Made by a program: the position numbers and the translations under genes. The notes beneath the pieces are model-generated. The model did not search any database. It was not told the origin of the DNA and saw only the letters and a list, made by a program, of their open reading frames with translations. DNA of 64,000 nt. It comes from Balanoglossus misakiensis. Taxonomy: Eukaryota > Hemichordata. Each line of letters opens with the position of its first letter. Position 1 is the first letter of the stretch. The DNA lies in contig CM082591.2 of assembly GCA_040954595.2 (NCBI GenBank), positions 6,386,001-6,450,000 on the forward strand, read 5' to 3'. Of the stretch, positions 1-12,584 are shown piece after piece.

Positions 1-85
1 GTAACCCTGTGTCTTCCTTTTCAAAACGGTATGTCTAGATTTCCATTGATACCTCTTAGAATGTCTAACAGCTCCAATAGCTGCC

Positions 86-346
86 AATTCTGGCTGCCTT
101 AAATAGGTCTTTACTTCAATCTAGGGAGTCAAATCACATTATAATAATTGCATTCTGGGTAAAAGGTCGACAACTTACTGTAGTAAGAGATAGAAGAAAT
201 GAGAAGTTGACTGTATTTCATGACTTTCTTTGGTAAACAAATTCTGTCTTTGTAGTTAGCATATTAAACTCATTCAACTTTTTTCACATTTTATTTTTTT
301 CTGTTACACTTTATAGCTTTTGAACTTCTATTTCTTAAACATTTTT
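86..346 (-). mobile_element. MITE-like repeat, copy 1
   Basis: This stretch is a diverged reverse complement of the better preserved element at 48474-48800. It shares the outer block ending in TTAAATAGGT, a middle block TTAGCATATTAAACTCATT and a block TTTCTTAAACAT. Only one end is clearly preserved here. No coding potential is visible, so it reads as a non-autonomous DNA element. Confidence 0.6.
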
Positions 347-360
347 GTACTTCTTGCAGA

Positions 361-655
361 TTCCAGCACGAAGCGAAGAGGTGCCGGACATATTATGAAT
401 AGCAAGCTTGATCGCCTTCACCTTTAAACTGTCGTAAAATTTCATGTATTATCCACGCTCATCTTTTGATTTTGATTTGACTTAGCGAAATCGTCTCCGA
501 GACTGTTTACTACCATATTGGATTAAGTGTATATCCTCTGGCGGATTCTTGCCAACTGGTCATCGTTCTCCATTCTCATTTCAGTTTGCTTTCTGTTATG
601 CCATTTTAATGTCATTTTGTTGCCGTTCGACCCAATAAACACACTTAAATGAAAG
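361..655 (+). other. Possible terminal exon and 3' UTR of an upstream + strand gene
   Basis: A pyrimidine-rich tract ending in TTCTTGCAG at 352-360 looks like a 3' splice site. All three possible entry phases reach a stop within about 70 bases, and AATAAA occurs at about 633. This fits the last, mostly non-coding exon of a gene that begins left of the window. The phase and the protein cannot be decided, so no product is assigned. Confidence 0.3.
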
Positions 656-2206
656 CTTTCGTTTCACTCGTTAATTTGTGTTCTCCTTATTAGCACCTTC
701 TTCGTGAAGTTGGTGCTTAGGGTTTCAGGAAACCTCGAGCAAATAAGTATGAGCAGCTTTCCAAAAATCACATCTTCCTTTATACAATATGAGATAATCT
801 TCATATTCCGCCTTCAACATCTTAGAAGTTTATACGGTGTTTCCAGCACCATGAGCATCGACTTGGAAATGATGGAGAAGTCATGATTTTCCTGACACGT
901 TTTTGTTTGTACGACCCCCTTATGGTCCGAAGAGGACTTTGAGGTTCAGTTGGGTAAGCTATGACGTTTTCGAGTCTTTGCGAACGGGTTGATTAACAAA
1001 CCAAGCACGCTGATCATGACTGTGGCGTCGGGAACACAATTAGTTTACGGAAAAAGTTTTAGCAGCAATATTCAATGCACAGAGTAACTATAATCAAGAG
1101 AACATAATCACTGAAATTACATTCCTCGTTGAAGTTAAATAACAGTAACTTAAACTTCAGTTTAGATAAGTAATAAAAATCATCAAAAAGAAACAAATAA
1201 TGGTGATTTCTGGGTAGGAGTATATGAAATATTTGAGCCAACTGGGGCAGTTCCACGACAATGCCAGTGTTTCCGTACACTTTACAACAGATTGGCTGCT
1301 TCACTAGTGTTACGATTGTACTATACGAATGCATATAATTTAAATATCAGTGGTGGATGAACAATAAGGGTGTACGTCATTAACATAGCGTTAGCTGTAG
1401 TAGCCGAACACCTGTGTATTTTGAATATTACGTAAGGGTTTTTGATTTTTGACTCTCGGTAACGGCAGTCAAGTGGCGTGAGCCGACCAGAAAACAGACA
1501 AGTTGTACTCGGCCATGAGCGACGGGGACTGGAATCTTGTAATCCACGTGGGAGCTCGGTGTTGAAGTTCAGCACGTCGGTATGTCCTGTTGGTTTGAAT
1601 TCAGCGTTACTCTCGGACTTAAAATGCATGTCTACGCCAGCAACTGTAAGTGAAGTGAACCTGTTACTTTCTTCTGAGAGGACTTCAGGAAAGAACTGTG
1701 TGAGAAAGCAGCACGCCAGCGTGAACCAGCGTCGGGTCGGTGCGGAGAACTCACGGAACACTGAATTATCACGTCCGCTCACCACGTGTGTAATATTACC
1801 ACGGAACTGATACAAGTTTCTTGAGGACATTACAATATTTCAGTAAGAACCCTAGTAACATTTAAGTTTCAGTGCTTGTACTATGATATTATTTTTCTTC
1901 CTGTGACAAATAGATTCGCAGTGAAACATATAACTTTGGGTGTTCAGTGTATCATTGTTGTTGCTGTCTGGGTGTTTGTGTTGCGAGTTTTTGGTTCGTA
2001 ACATTAGTCATCCTGGTCTGACAGTAGAAGTCAGATGAACATGCATTATCTAAGAGTTTTCCTTGGTGGTGTTTGCGTTTTACACATCATAGGAAGTTTT
2101 GGTATTTATTCCTAAACCGCCTTGTCCTGCTTCGCAACAGCGTCCACTAAGTCCCTGTTTGTTACGGGGGGATTGCGATAGAAATCTCTGTAGATTACCC
2201 GGATTT
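656..2206. other. Intergenic, no supported gene
   Basis: A GC-richer island at about 1470-1805 is open on both strands (110 codons on +, 169 on -), but neither translation resembles a known domain and no splice context supports it. The rest is AT-rich without recognisable features. Confidence 0.4.
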
Positions 2207-4207
2207 CCTGAAACGTACAGGTATATATGTACCCGCACCTGTGCCGTTGTCTGTAAGGTTCCCATCAATCAAATTATCGATCGATGGGCAGATACCCAAC
2301 AATGGAGTCACATGATGATGATCAGACCAGATCGATCGATACGGTGCCTGTTACAAATGTTTCTATAGTTGGATCTTAATAACTTGAGATGCACCCATTT
2401 TTTGTAAACGTGCAGGTATCCGCACATACCTGTGCCATTGTCTGTGAGGATTCCATCAATCAAATTATCGATCGATGGGCAGATACCCAACAATGGAGTC
2501 ACATGATGATGATCATACCAGATAGATCGATACGGTGCCTGTCACAAATGTTTCTATAGTTGGATCGGAATGAGATCATTTCTTGCTCTTTGGTCGTATC
2601 AGTCGGAAGTACGGTGCCTTGCTCAAGGACACAATATCGTGGCCAGGAGCCCCCCCCCCCCCACCCTCCTCAAATAGAAAATCCACGACCCTTTCCGCAT
2701 ATCGAACTCACAACGCAGTACCTTCACTACGAGACCACTAGACCACGTTGCCAATCCCACTGCACCCCAAATTAACTGCTTAAGTCCTGGTCGCCACTGA
2801 CCTAAACTCTTCGTTTTTTTACTGTGTATTAAGCTGATTACCACGTAATGATGTCCAATTATAATTAGAACTATCCAACTGTTTTACGAATTGACTGCGG
2901 TGGCGCGGGTTTACGTCACATGATCTTAATAACTTCAGATGCACCCATTTTTTTTTATAAACGTGCAGGTATCAGTACATACCGGTGCCATTGTCTGTAA
3001 GATTCCCATCAATCAAATTATTATCGATGATGGGCAAATAACCAACAATGGAGTCACATGATGATGATCAGACCAGATCGATCGATACGGTGCCTGGTAC
3101 AAGTTTCTATAATTGGATCGGAATGATGTCATTCCTTGCTTTTTGGTCGTATCAGTCGGCTGTTGGTCCATTGGCCTTTGGTCGCTGATTTGTGTTAAAT
3201 ATTTGTAATTGTCTAATACAAGACAGTGAAGCATTGTATTTCAAAATTGACAATGCATATGTTGACATTGAAGACGATTTGACAAAATCTCCAATTTCTA
3301 TATATCATAGGATTTGTTTAAGGTTTTACATTTAAGACACAGCCCCTTCCTCCAATGAGCTAATGTGTTGCAATACACGTATTTTTATATCAGCAATCTC
3401 GAGACATCATGCAATGTCCGCGCTCATGGATTGATACAAAATTAGTTTTAATCTTTAGATATATTCATATCATTAGATTAATATGCATTTGGATCTGGTA
3501 TGTATTACATTTCGTCATTTAGTTTTCTTACAAGTAAAATGTTTTGCTATACATGTGATGCATATGTTGAACATCGTAAGTTACAGTTTTTATTCATTTA
3601 TTTTCTTTAATTGAAATAATTCACCCATAGCAAACACAGAATTAAGTCTACTTAGGATAGGATGACCGGAACAGGTGTAAATCACCTATACAAAGCCAGT
3701 CCCCTGGAACAATCAGAAGTAAGGTGCTTTGCTCAATGACACAACAACTTAATAACTTGAGATGCACCCATTTTTTTTATAAACGTGCAGGTATCCGTAC
3801 GTACCTGTGCCATTGTCTGTAAGGATTCCATCAATCAAATTATCAATCGATGGGCAGATACCCAACAATGGAGTCACATGATGATGATCATACCAGATCG
3901 ATCGATACGGTGCCTGTTACAAATGTTTCTGCAGTTGGATCTTAATAACTGGAGATGCACCCATTTTTTGGAAACGTGCAGGTATCCGTATATACCGGTG
4001 CCATTGTCTGTAAGGTTTTCATCAATCAAATTATCGATCGCTAGGTAAATACACAACAATGCATGGAGTCAGATGATGATAATCATACCACATCGATCGA
4101 TACGGTGCCTGGTACAAGTTTCTATAATTGGATCGGAATGATGTCATTTCTTGCTTTTTGGTCGTATCAGTCGGATGTTGGTCCATTGGCCTTCGGTCGC
4201 CGATGAC
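2207..4207 (+). repeat. Cluster of five ~170-260 bp interspersed repeat copies
   Basis: Five same-direction copies lie at about 2207-2372, 2375-2605, 2923-3192, 3748-3937 and 3942-4207. Each holds the order GTGCAGGTAT, TGTGCCATTGTCTGTAAG, ATCAATCAAATTATCGATCG, TGGAGTCACATGATGATGAT, GATCGATACGGTGCCTG. Short ORFs inside are shadows of the repeat. Divergence between copies suggests stepwise local duplication. Confidence 0.8.
2617..2790 (-). mobile_element. tRNA-derived SINE-like element
   Basis: Read on the minus strand it contains an A-box-like TGGTCTAGTGG followed about 37 bases later by a B-box-like GAGTTCGATAT, the internal Pol III promoter arrangement of tRNA-derived SINEs. A C-run interrupts it at about 2650-2662. 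A related tail (TTGCTCAANGACACAA) recurs at about 3727-3745. It is not a functional tRNA gene: no cloverleaf closes. Family not identified. Confidence 0.5.
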
Positions 4208-4647
4208 TTCAACTCAAGTACTTTGTTGTCAACAAGTGTTGAAAACAGAGAATAAATCTTTTTAGTATTAAATGGAACTATGTACAAATGTACGACACAA
4301 AAACACGGTTGAGATACGCTCTGCACTGAAAACAGCTATTTTTATAACATTTCTGACTAGTATTACATTGATGCTTTGATGTGTCGAAGATACAGTGCAA
4401 ACCAGAATACAATTTATCAGCATTGCAAAAAACTACTGATTGAACTCAAGCTGTGAACGTTGATGGATGTGTCAAATACAAGTTCACAGATAGACATGTC
4501 TTATAAAGGTTTATCGCAGTGTCATTTTACTGAGTTATCTAATCACCCATCGCTCACTCCTATAATTAAAGGTAGAGCATCACGAGCTAATGTCTTAATT
4601 TTATCAAATTTAGGCAGTAAAATTATATATGTATAGCATCAGTATTT

Positions 4648-4850
4648 AATAGACCGCTGCAGTGTCTTCATCCATTCCATCCAAAATCAGGCAAATAATT
4701 CCACCAACCGATAAAAAGAGAAGGAAAACTCTGGTCGTGGCACCAAATGTGACCCCATCCGTCGGTTTGGTAATCATTGACGTTGTCAGGCATTGTATTG
4801 TGTATTGTAATCCAAACCCCTTGATCTCTTGGTGTCACATCTCATACACT
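4648..4850 (-). CDS. Possible terminal exon encoding a transmembrane helix and acidic tail
   Basis: On the minus strand a frame runs from about 4830 to a TAA at about 4648 and encodes a hydrophobic stretch (VFLLFLSVGGIICLIL) followed by a short acidic tail (DGMDEDTAAVY, stop). That is the layout of the C-terminus of a single-pass membrane protein. The upstream acceptor is weak, so the exon border is unclear. It could be the 3' end of the minus-strand gene whose clear exons lie at 8250-10341, but no continuous model was found. It may equally be a chance ORF. Confidence 0.25.
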
Positions 4851-5555
4851 GACTGACACACACAGTCATCTTGGCTAACAATAAGGCTACTGTGTCTTTT
4901 CTGCGGAGTCAGCGGCCGGGCCACAATCTGTTCATGGCTCCTAATCATAGCAGCCATGTGAGCAAAGAGAGAATTACAATACTTGTTTAAAAAACTAAAC
5001 AGAAATGTCCGTATGTAACTAAACCCAAAGTTACGTGAATTTCGGTAAATTTAGTTTGATATGAAAAGTGCGAAGAAATTTTTTATTTTTACTGACCAAT
5101 GAAACCCTTGCGTCTGTGGCTAAAAATCTTGCTTTTGTTCAACATGGACAGAAAAAGCCTTGGCATTTGACAGGATGAAACACGCGAATGTGCATTATGC
5201 TTTACGACATCAATTATGCTTATACATAGTTGTAGGCTAATCATATTCAATTCATATCGAGTTGTGAAATTGCTGGTCATGGCAATGTACGACCTACATG
5301 TCATATTCCAAATGGTTCTATTGAACCAACTACAATAAAACAGAGCTAAGTGGTGATTTAACGTGAAGAGAGATTGAATATCATAAGCAATGAGATATAT
5401 GTAATGAGACATTTTCATGTGAAAACAAACAACACACTCTGGAAAAGTATAGGGGCGAATTTGAGGACCAATAACTTTGTTCTAGGTGGTATTATACAAC
5501 GGTAGACTTTCAGGTACAGATACATGTATATCACTGTATTGAAGTAAACTCCAAT

Positions 5556-6598
5556 GTCTCGCTGTTCATTCTTTAGCATATATTCTATTACAAAAAAATC
5601 AAAGATGCGAAATTTAGGAAGAACAAACACATTTTCCTTTGTGTATGTGATAAAATCTGAAAAACAAATTAGCGATGATAAAAGTCACAAGGTTCGGTGT
5701 TTTCAGGCAAGAAACACGTAACTTTCTTTCTGATAACCTAATTTCAAATTAAATCATATATTAAGACAAATCATCAGAGTGGTCAAAGGAAAAAGTAAAA
5801 AAAATGCACATAAAAGAATTGAAAACAAATTTTACGACCGTAACTGCAATAACTTCTGTAATCTAATAATCACTAACCGAAGTAAATTTTTGACATCTTT
5901 TGTTACATGTGTAAAGTGAATAGTCCATCAATCAGAATAAATTATATCTAACAATGCTGGATATAAAGTGAAAAAATACTAAACAAATATACATAAATAT
6001 AATCATTTAACGTGTTATTGGTAATCATATTGAAATTTGACAAATCAGTTGTGTCTATAGTTAAAAATCACTTATTCGATTTCTTCGGTCTACATATAGT
6101 ATAACGCCACAGTCAATTTTTAATTCATATAAGATGTCTCTGTAAAAAGATCGTTCAACGCTGTGTACATTAAAACTTGGTGCCATGTTCTACATCAGTA
6201 TAGCATGTGCAACGGCCAAATGGGTCAGCGAAGAATTCTACAGAAACAAAATATACTAATTGTGTTGGCTGTTCAGAAAGATCCTTTGGATTGAAGAATT
6301 GCATTAAAGGCAAACGGAATTAACACTGAAGAAAATAAAAATATAACATATAAATATTATAATTAGCTATGACAAGATTTAACTTACGGGTAAGACAAAA
6401 TTTCCATATATATTTAGGATATGTGTGAACTAGGTGTACATGAATACAAATAATTAACTTACCAACAATGCTACCAAATAGCACCAACACACGACAATGT
6501 CTACGTCTACATCGACGTAAAAACTGACTACATGTACCTGCAAATAATAATAAAAAACTACGTGTTTGTATATCAACGGTGACAACACTGATTTCGAC
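5556..6598 (+). repeat. Direct duplication, unit 1 (~1.04 kb)
   Basis: Nearly identical to 6663-7793, both starting TCTCGCTGTTCATTC and ending near CAACGGTGACAACAC. Unit 2 carries an extra ~100 bp at about 7140-7240. On the minus strand each unit keeps an exon-like segment between TTATTTGCAG and GTAAGTTAAT: 6463-6537 here (75 bp) and 7674-7730 in unit 2 (57 bp). Both are compatible with phase 1 in and out. Confidence 0.85.
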
Positions 6599-6662
6599 CA
6601 AATCTTCACATGTTTATTTCGTTACATTTTGAAATGTTAAATTTGAAACGAAATAGTCAACG

Positions 6663-7793
6663 TCTCGCTGTTCATTCTTTAGCATATATTCTATTACAAA
6701 AAATCAAAGATGCGAAATTTAGGAAGTACAAACACATTTTCTTTTGTGTATGTGATAAAATCTGAAAACCAAATTAGCGATGATAAAAGTCACAAGGTTC
6801 GGTGTTTTCAGGCAAGAAACACGTAACTTTCTTTCTGATAACCTACTTTCAAATTAAATCATATATTAAGACAAATCATCAGAGTGGTCAAAGGAAAAAG
6901 TAAAAAAAAAATGCACATAAAAGAATTGAAAACAAATTTTACGACCGTAACTGCAATAACTTCTGTAATCTAATAATCACTAACCGAAGTAAATTTTTGA
7001 CATCTTTTGTTACATGTGTAAAGTGAATAGTTCATCAATCAGAATAAATTATATCTAACAATGCTGGAGATAAAGTGAAAAAATACTAAACAAATATACA
7101 TAAATATAATCATTTAACGTGTTATTGGTAATCATATTAAGTTAACTCAATATAAAGGATGTGATTGCTGATGACTTTTACTGAAATAAAACTTCACAAC
7201 GATTGATTTGGCGTCCCAAGAAAAATGATGTAAAGAACAAAATTGACAAATCAGTTGTGTCTATAGTTAAAAATCACTTATTCGATTTCTTCGGTCTACA
7301 TATAGTATAACGCCACAGTCAATTTTGTAATTCATATAATATGTCTCTGTAAAAAGATCGTTCAACGCTGTGTACATTAATACTTGGTGCCATGTTCTAC
7401 ATCAATATTATAGCTTGTAATACGTCCAAAAGGGTCATCGTAGAATTCTAGAGAAACAAAATTTGCTAATTGTGTTGGCTGTTAAGAAAGATCCTTTGGA
7501 TTGAAGAATTGCATTAAAGGCAAACGGAATTAACACTGAAGAACATAAAAATACACGTATAACATATAAATATTATAATTCGCTATGACAAGATTTAACT
7601 TACGGGTAAGACAAAATTTCGACAGATATTTAGGATATGTGTGAACTAGGTGTACATGAATACAAATAATTAACTTACCAACAATTCTACCCAACAATGC
7701 CGCAAACAGACGCCAAAGACACAAAAACGGACTAACTGCAAATAATAAAAAAAACTATGTGTTTGTACATCAACGGTGACAACACCGATTTCG
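6663..7793 (+). repeat. Direct duplication, unit 2 (~1.13 kb)
   Basis: Second unit of the tandem duplication described at 5556-6598. It differs by an insertion of about 100 bp, small indels in A-runs, and a divergent exon-like segment at 7674-7730 whose phase-1 minus-strand frame is strongly hydrophobic (SPFLCLWRLFAALLGRIVG). Confidence 0.85.
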
Positions 7794-7992
7794 TTTTATA
7801 ACACACCAAACACGACACACACCACATCCAGGCAACAGTAACGGGCGGAAACCGATCGAACTGATGCCCTAGGGAACAGTTCGAAATGACTAAGGTCACG
7901 TGACGGCGTATTGACGAATCACGATCGAGGGTTCGCTGCATGGTATATTACAACACGATTTGAAGCCTGCACGAGGGATGGTGATCTCTGAC

Positions 7993-8033
7993 CATAATAT
8001 TGATGATGCCCGAGCCGCATCATCAATATTATG
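7993..8033. repeat. Perfect 16-bp-stem hairpin
   Basis: CATAATATTGATGATG at 7993-8008 is the exact reverse complement of 8018-8033, with a 9-base loop (CCCGAGCCG). It may be the remnant of a hairpin element like those at 9658 and 19814. Confidence 0.8.
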
Positions 8034-8249
8034 CTAAATTATCAAGATTTTGCAGCTTGACGGTTTTATTCCATCTCGACGATATCGATACTACGCTTTG
8101 CCAATATTTCTTACGTAGGCCTGATGTATCTGGTATATTGGTGTGAGTCTGTGACGGCCTTTCAAGGTAGTTACCATGATGCCACATGGTTACGTTTATT
8201 TAAGTCTATATATTAGTCTCGCAATAAAAATGCATGTCATTTTTCTTAC

Positions 8250-10341
8250 CTATAATCCACAATATTGCCATGGTATCATTTTCCTCTTCTTTTGGCTCAA
8301 CTGGATAATCATTATGCGGGAACCTGTCAGGCTGGGGATTGTTACCAATTTCTTTTTCCTCGTCATGAAATGTCTGGCTGAAAGCTCTTTCCTGGTTAAA
8401 ATTGAAATTCTTTGGCACGGAAAAACATTTCCCCTCATCTATAAGCCGAATACCTTCGGTGTCCGTGCAACTCCAGACTTGCTTCCATTTTTCACTTATG
8501 AGGTCAGTCACGGTATCTTCATCTCCGTAAAGTATAACAAAGATGGAACCTAAGCACAAAGATACTGCTAATGTTATTTAAGCCGTGCATGTGTTGCTCT
8601 TTTGTTAGTTGTTTTGCCCGAATAATTTGTGCACTTTTACCAGCTTCACGCGGAAATATCTGAGACACTATTTGCCTACAGTAAACGCAGAGCATTAATC
8701 CTTTGAGTCGCTTGCGTCCACACACACAAAGTTTATGTATAGTAGGCGCTGAGGCTCGGCCCTATAGACAAAGGGTTGCGGAGAGGTGTTAATCCTTACA
8801 CCGGCTCAGGTCTGGCCGGGAAAGCCGTCTCAAATCTGAGATGTTTCAGGACCACTTAAACCGTTCACACGTAATAATTTACGCCAGTATTTGATCTGAG
8901 ACGCTTCAGAACCGTCTTAATGGTGTGACCCCCATAATTGTATTTAGCTGAGTGTGTGTTATTCTGTAAACAACATTAGGCCTAACCCTTCTACAGGTTA
9001 CCTGGAAAATCATAGTACCCTTTTCACATTCAGCACTTTGTTACTACATCCTGTGAAGTCCTTTCCTTGATAGTTGTGTTAGTTTAATTCTAAAGTAAGA
9101 GTAAACAACTGATAGTGATTAACTTTCTTTTTCACCTTTCCGACGTGAATCTGGCCCCACTCCCTAAATTGGCTAATATTAAAATTACAGTAAAAAAGGT
9201 AGTGACTAGGGTTCGTGCGTCAATTTTAGCCATTTTTAATTGTCAAATTATTTACCCCATGAAATACTGCAGAGCGCGTCAATTAAGGGTCGGACAAGAC
9301 GTGTCCATACATACAAGGCCGAGACCATCCTCGGCCACCTTTCCACTGGGACTCAAAATTGTGACCGGCCAGACACGTCCACACCTGTTTTTTTCGCTCC
9401 GCCGCGTACCTGGCTAGGACAATGACCTACCTTTTAGAGCAATCAGAACGGCCTATTAGTAATTATTAGTAAACATGATTTATTACATATTATATTATAC
9501 CAGTATATTGATGGTGTAAATCACGCTATTTGATTGGTCGAGACACGACACGTGACCGTGATATATTAGCCATATACCACAGTCATATATCATAGTCAAA
9601 GAAAATGCCTTTTTAAAAAGTTTTATGCAAAGTTTCAATATACTGGCATAATATAATAGCAATAAAACACCCCCAGCCATGGTATACCACTCGATTTTGA
9701 CCAGTTCAACTCCATATACGCACTCGCTATCGCTCGTGCGTATATGTCGTGAACTGGTCAAAATCTCGTGGTATACCATGGCTGGGGGTGTTTTATTGCT
9801 TAATTAGGTAGACTGCATCCTGGACTGGCGCTGATAACACTAGGTGGGCGGTCACACGGGATTAAAGACCGAGATCGTTCAGCCAAAGACAGTATAGAAT
9901 GACACCTGCTGCTACTGTCTTTATTAAGAAACTTTAAAACGACAAAGAGTGCAGAATCTTAGCTTTTAAGTGGAAATCAATGACACAGCCGCAAGAACCT
10001 ATGATATTACGAAACAAATTCTCTGTCATTGTATCGTTTTTACCTTCAGGACGAGTTGTCTTGCACAACTCTCGATAATCTTCCCTGTGGTCGCAGGAAT
10101 CGTCTTGATCATCAGCTTTGTCTGGTGTTAGCAACACACGCCCATCTTGTACATCTATGACAAGCACTGCAGTAACGGACTTTTCTGACTCGTTCCCTGG
10201 TGGGTGCCCTCTTTGAACTTTGCAGCCGTACGGTTCCAACAGTTCAACGATTTGGTTGAATATTTGGTCCCCTGCGTTTGTAAAACGGTTTTTCCTCTCA
10301 GTGACATATACGAAATGCCCTGAAGTACACACGTCAGACAT
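8250..10341 (-). CDS. Unrecognised alpha/beta-type protein, two clear 5' exons
   Basis: Two exons join in phase: 10044-10341 (start ATG at 10341, donor GTAAAA) and 8250-8549 (acceptor TTGTGCTTAG, donor GTAAGAAA, leaving phase 1). Together they encode about 199 residues. The sequence alternates predicted strands (GHFVYVTE, TAVLVIDVQDG, SIFVILYGDED) with amphipathic helices (DQIFNQIVELLEPYGC, DLISEKW), suggesting a Rossmann- or flavodoxin-like fold, then a charged tail rich in Glu and Asp. I do not recognise the family, and a TIR-like fold is only a guess. The 3' exons were not established; candidates are small exon-like segments at 7674-7730 and 6463-6537 and a membrane-spanning exon near 4648. 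The start lies 269 bp from the start of the divergent GTPase gene, suggesting a shared promoter. Confidence 0.5.
8550..9657. other. Intron between the two exons of the minus-strand gene, first part
   Basis: No exon recognised. A short internal direct repeat (TCTGAGA-GNTTCAG blocks near 8837 and 8898) is present. The 143-bp hairpin element follows at 9658. Confidence 0.4.
9658..9800. mobile_element. 143-bp hairpin (foldback) element with TAAT target duplication
   Basis: The two halves are near-perfect inverted repeats starting AGCAATAAAACACCCCCAGC and ending in its reverse complement. The immediate flanks are TAAT on both sides, consistent with a 4-bp target-site duplication. The stem is broken only by small symmetric TC/TC internal loops and a short apical region (CACTCGCTATCGCTCGTG). 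No coding capacity. It lies in the intron of the 8250-10341 gene. Confidence 0.8.
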
Positions 10342-10610
10342 ACTCCAAAATGTAAGAGCTAAATACTACTACAATTTTATGCGAAACGTTTAAATACTAA
10401 CAGTGCGCCCTAATAGGTGCCATGCAAGCGTCACTAAATTTGGTTCAGCCTCAAAAATGGGTGCTAAGTATTTAAGTTGAAATTGCGCATGCTCTTTAAT
10501 AATTAATAATAGTATTATATACTGAATACACGTTAAATATTAGCAGTTGTCTAATAAAACACACACATGCTGCAAAACAGATCAGTCAAGAGTTTGGGCT
10601 CGCATGAGAC
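10342..10610. promoter_or_regulatory. Putative bidirectional promoter
   Basis: This 269-bp interval separates the divergent start codons at 10341 (-) and 10611 (+). A TATA-like TTATATAC lies at about 10515-10522, roughly 90 bp upstream of the + strand start. An in-frame TGA at 10605-10607 shows that, unless spliced, translation of the + gene begins at 10611. Promoter activity is inferred from geometry only. Confidence 0.35.
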
Positions 10611-12529
10611 ATGCAATCTCTAAGGTGGGCGTTTGGAAAATCCATTCGAATAGTATGCGGTTCTTTGTATGCGACATGTAATGTTTTCGGGTCCGACACT
10701 ATTCATTACGTTATAGAAGAGCTCAAGAAACGCACAGAGTTTAAAGGCTTTCTACCCGATGCCAAACTGTACATCTACCATGTCTCTCCAGCAAAGGAAA
10801 AAGACACTAGTTATCGTGAAAAACTTAATGTCGATAAGAAGATAAGTGACCTGAAATTGGCTGACAGTCATTTTGAAGTCAGTAAGTATTCCTCGTGTGA
10901 GGTTGTGTGAGTCAGAGCTGGTTTTGATAACCAAGTGACTCACAAATTGCAGTTTTTCTATAATAATATCGTTTCTTTTTATTAAAATTGTTTATTAGAT
11001 ATACAAAAGGTCTTCTGTAATAATACAGTTTCTAAGGATAGCCAGGCTGTGGGGACTATTCTTTGAGTGTTCGCCTTTACTCGTACTTCTTCACTTCGCA
11101 TTCGAACACACCACGGAAACAGTGCACGAATGTGTGTCCGCTATAGCTGCCGCCTTCATTTGATCACCAAGACTAACGTGGCATCTCGCGGTTCCGTTTT
11201 CAATGTTGAATTCTATATTGCGACTTTTTTGGACAACTTGTCATGTACAACTACATGAAGACACATTATGTATATATAGGTCGTTTGGTGCAGAACTCAA
11301 ATCTTACGGCCACACTCGTCTCTTCCACAGGTTTTGGCAAACAGGTTTTGTACTTAAAGACAGGAAAAAGCCACGTCTTTACCTGCCAAAGCGATGACAC
11401 GATATTGGATCTTATCGATAAAATAAAAGAAGATGAAATTATCGATGAGGATGATAAGAAGTTAATTGATGGCCCTGGTACCATACATATACAAATTAAA
11501 AAAGTCAAAAATGATAAAGAGTGCTGGATTACTGAAGCTACTGAAACGTTATTGTGGAATCTTCAAAAAGAACAACTTAGATTTATAATAGGTGAGTATT
11601 AATAAGGTGTTCAGCACACTTTAAATGTATGTATGTATGTATGTATGTATGTATGTATGTATGTATGTATGTATGTATGTATGTATGTATGTATGTATGT
11701 ATGTATGTATGTATGTATGTATGTATGTATGTATGTATGTATGTATGTATGTATGTATGTATGTATGTATGTATGTATGTATGTATGTATGTATGTATGT
11801 ATGTATGTATGTATGTATGTATGTATGTATGTATGTATGTATGTATGTATGTATGTATGTATGTATGTATGTATGTATGTATGTATGTATGTATGTATGT
11901 ATGTATGTATGTATGTATGTATGTATGTATGTATGTATGTATGTATGTATGTATGTATGTATGTATGTATGTATGTATGTATGTATGTATGTATGTATGT
12001 ATGTATGTATGTATGTATGTATGTATGTATGTATGTATGTATGTATGTATGTATGTATGTATGTATGTATGTATGTATGTATGTATGTATGTATGTATGT
12101 ATGTATGTATGTATGTATGTATGTATGTATGTATGTATGTATGTATGTATGTATGTATGTATGTATGTATGTATGTATGTATGTATGTATGTATGTATGT
12201 ATGTATGTATGTATGTATGTATGTATGTATGTATGTATGTATGTATGTATGTATGTATGTATGTATGTATGTATGTATGTATGTATGTATGTATGTATGT
12301 ATGTATGTATGTATGTATGTATGTATGTATGTATGTATGTATGTATGTATGTATGTATGTATGTATGTATGTATGTATGTATGTATGTATGTATGTATGT
12401 ATGTATGTATGTATGTATGTATGTATGTATGTATGTATGTATGTATGTATGTATGTATGTATGTATGTATGTATGTATGTATGTATGTATGTATGTATGT
12501 ATGTATGTATGTATGTATGTATGTATGTA

Positions 12530-12584
<55 letters not shown>

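Noticed and set aside
1321-1830. Overlapping ORFs of 169 (-) and 110 (+) codons
   Set aside because: No domain similarity, both strands open because of a local base bias, no splice or promoter context.
2617-2790. Functional tRNA gene
   Set aside because: Only A- and B-box-like motifs are present; acceptor, anticodon and T stems do not pair.
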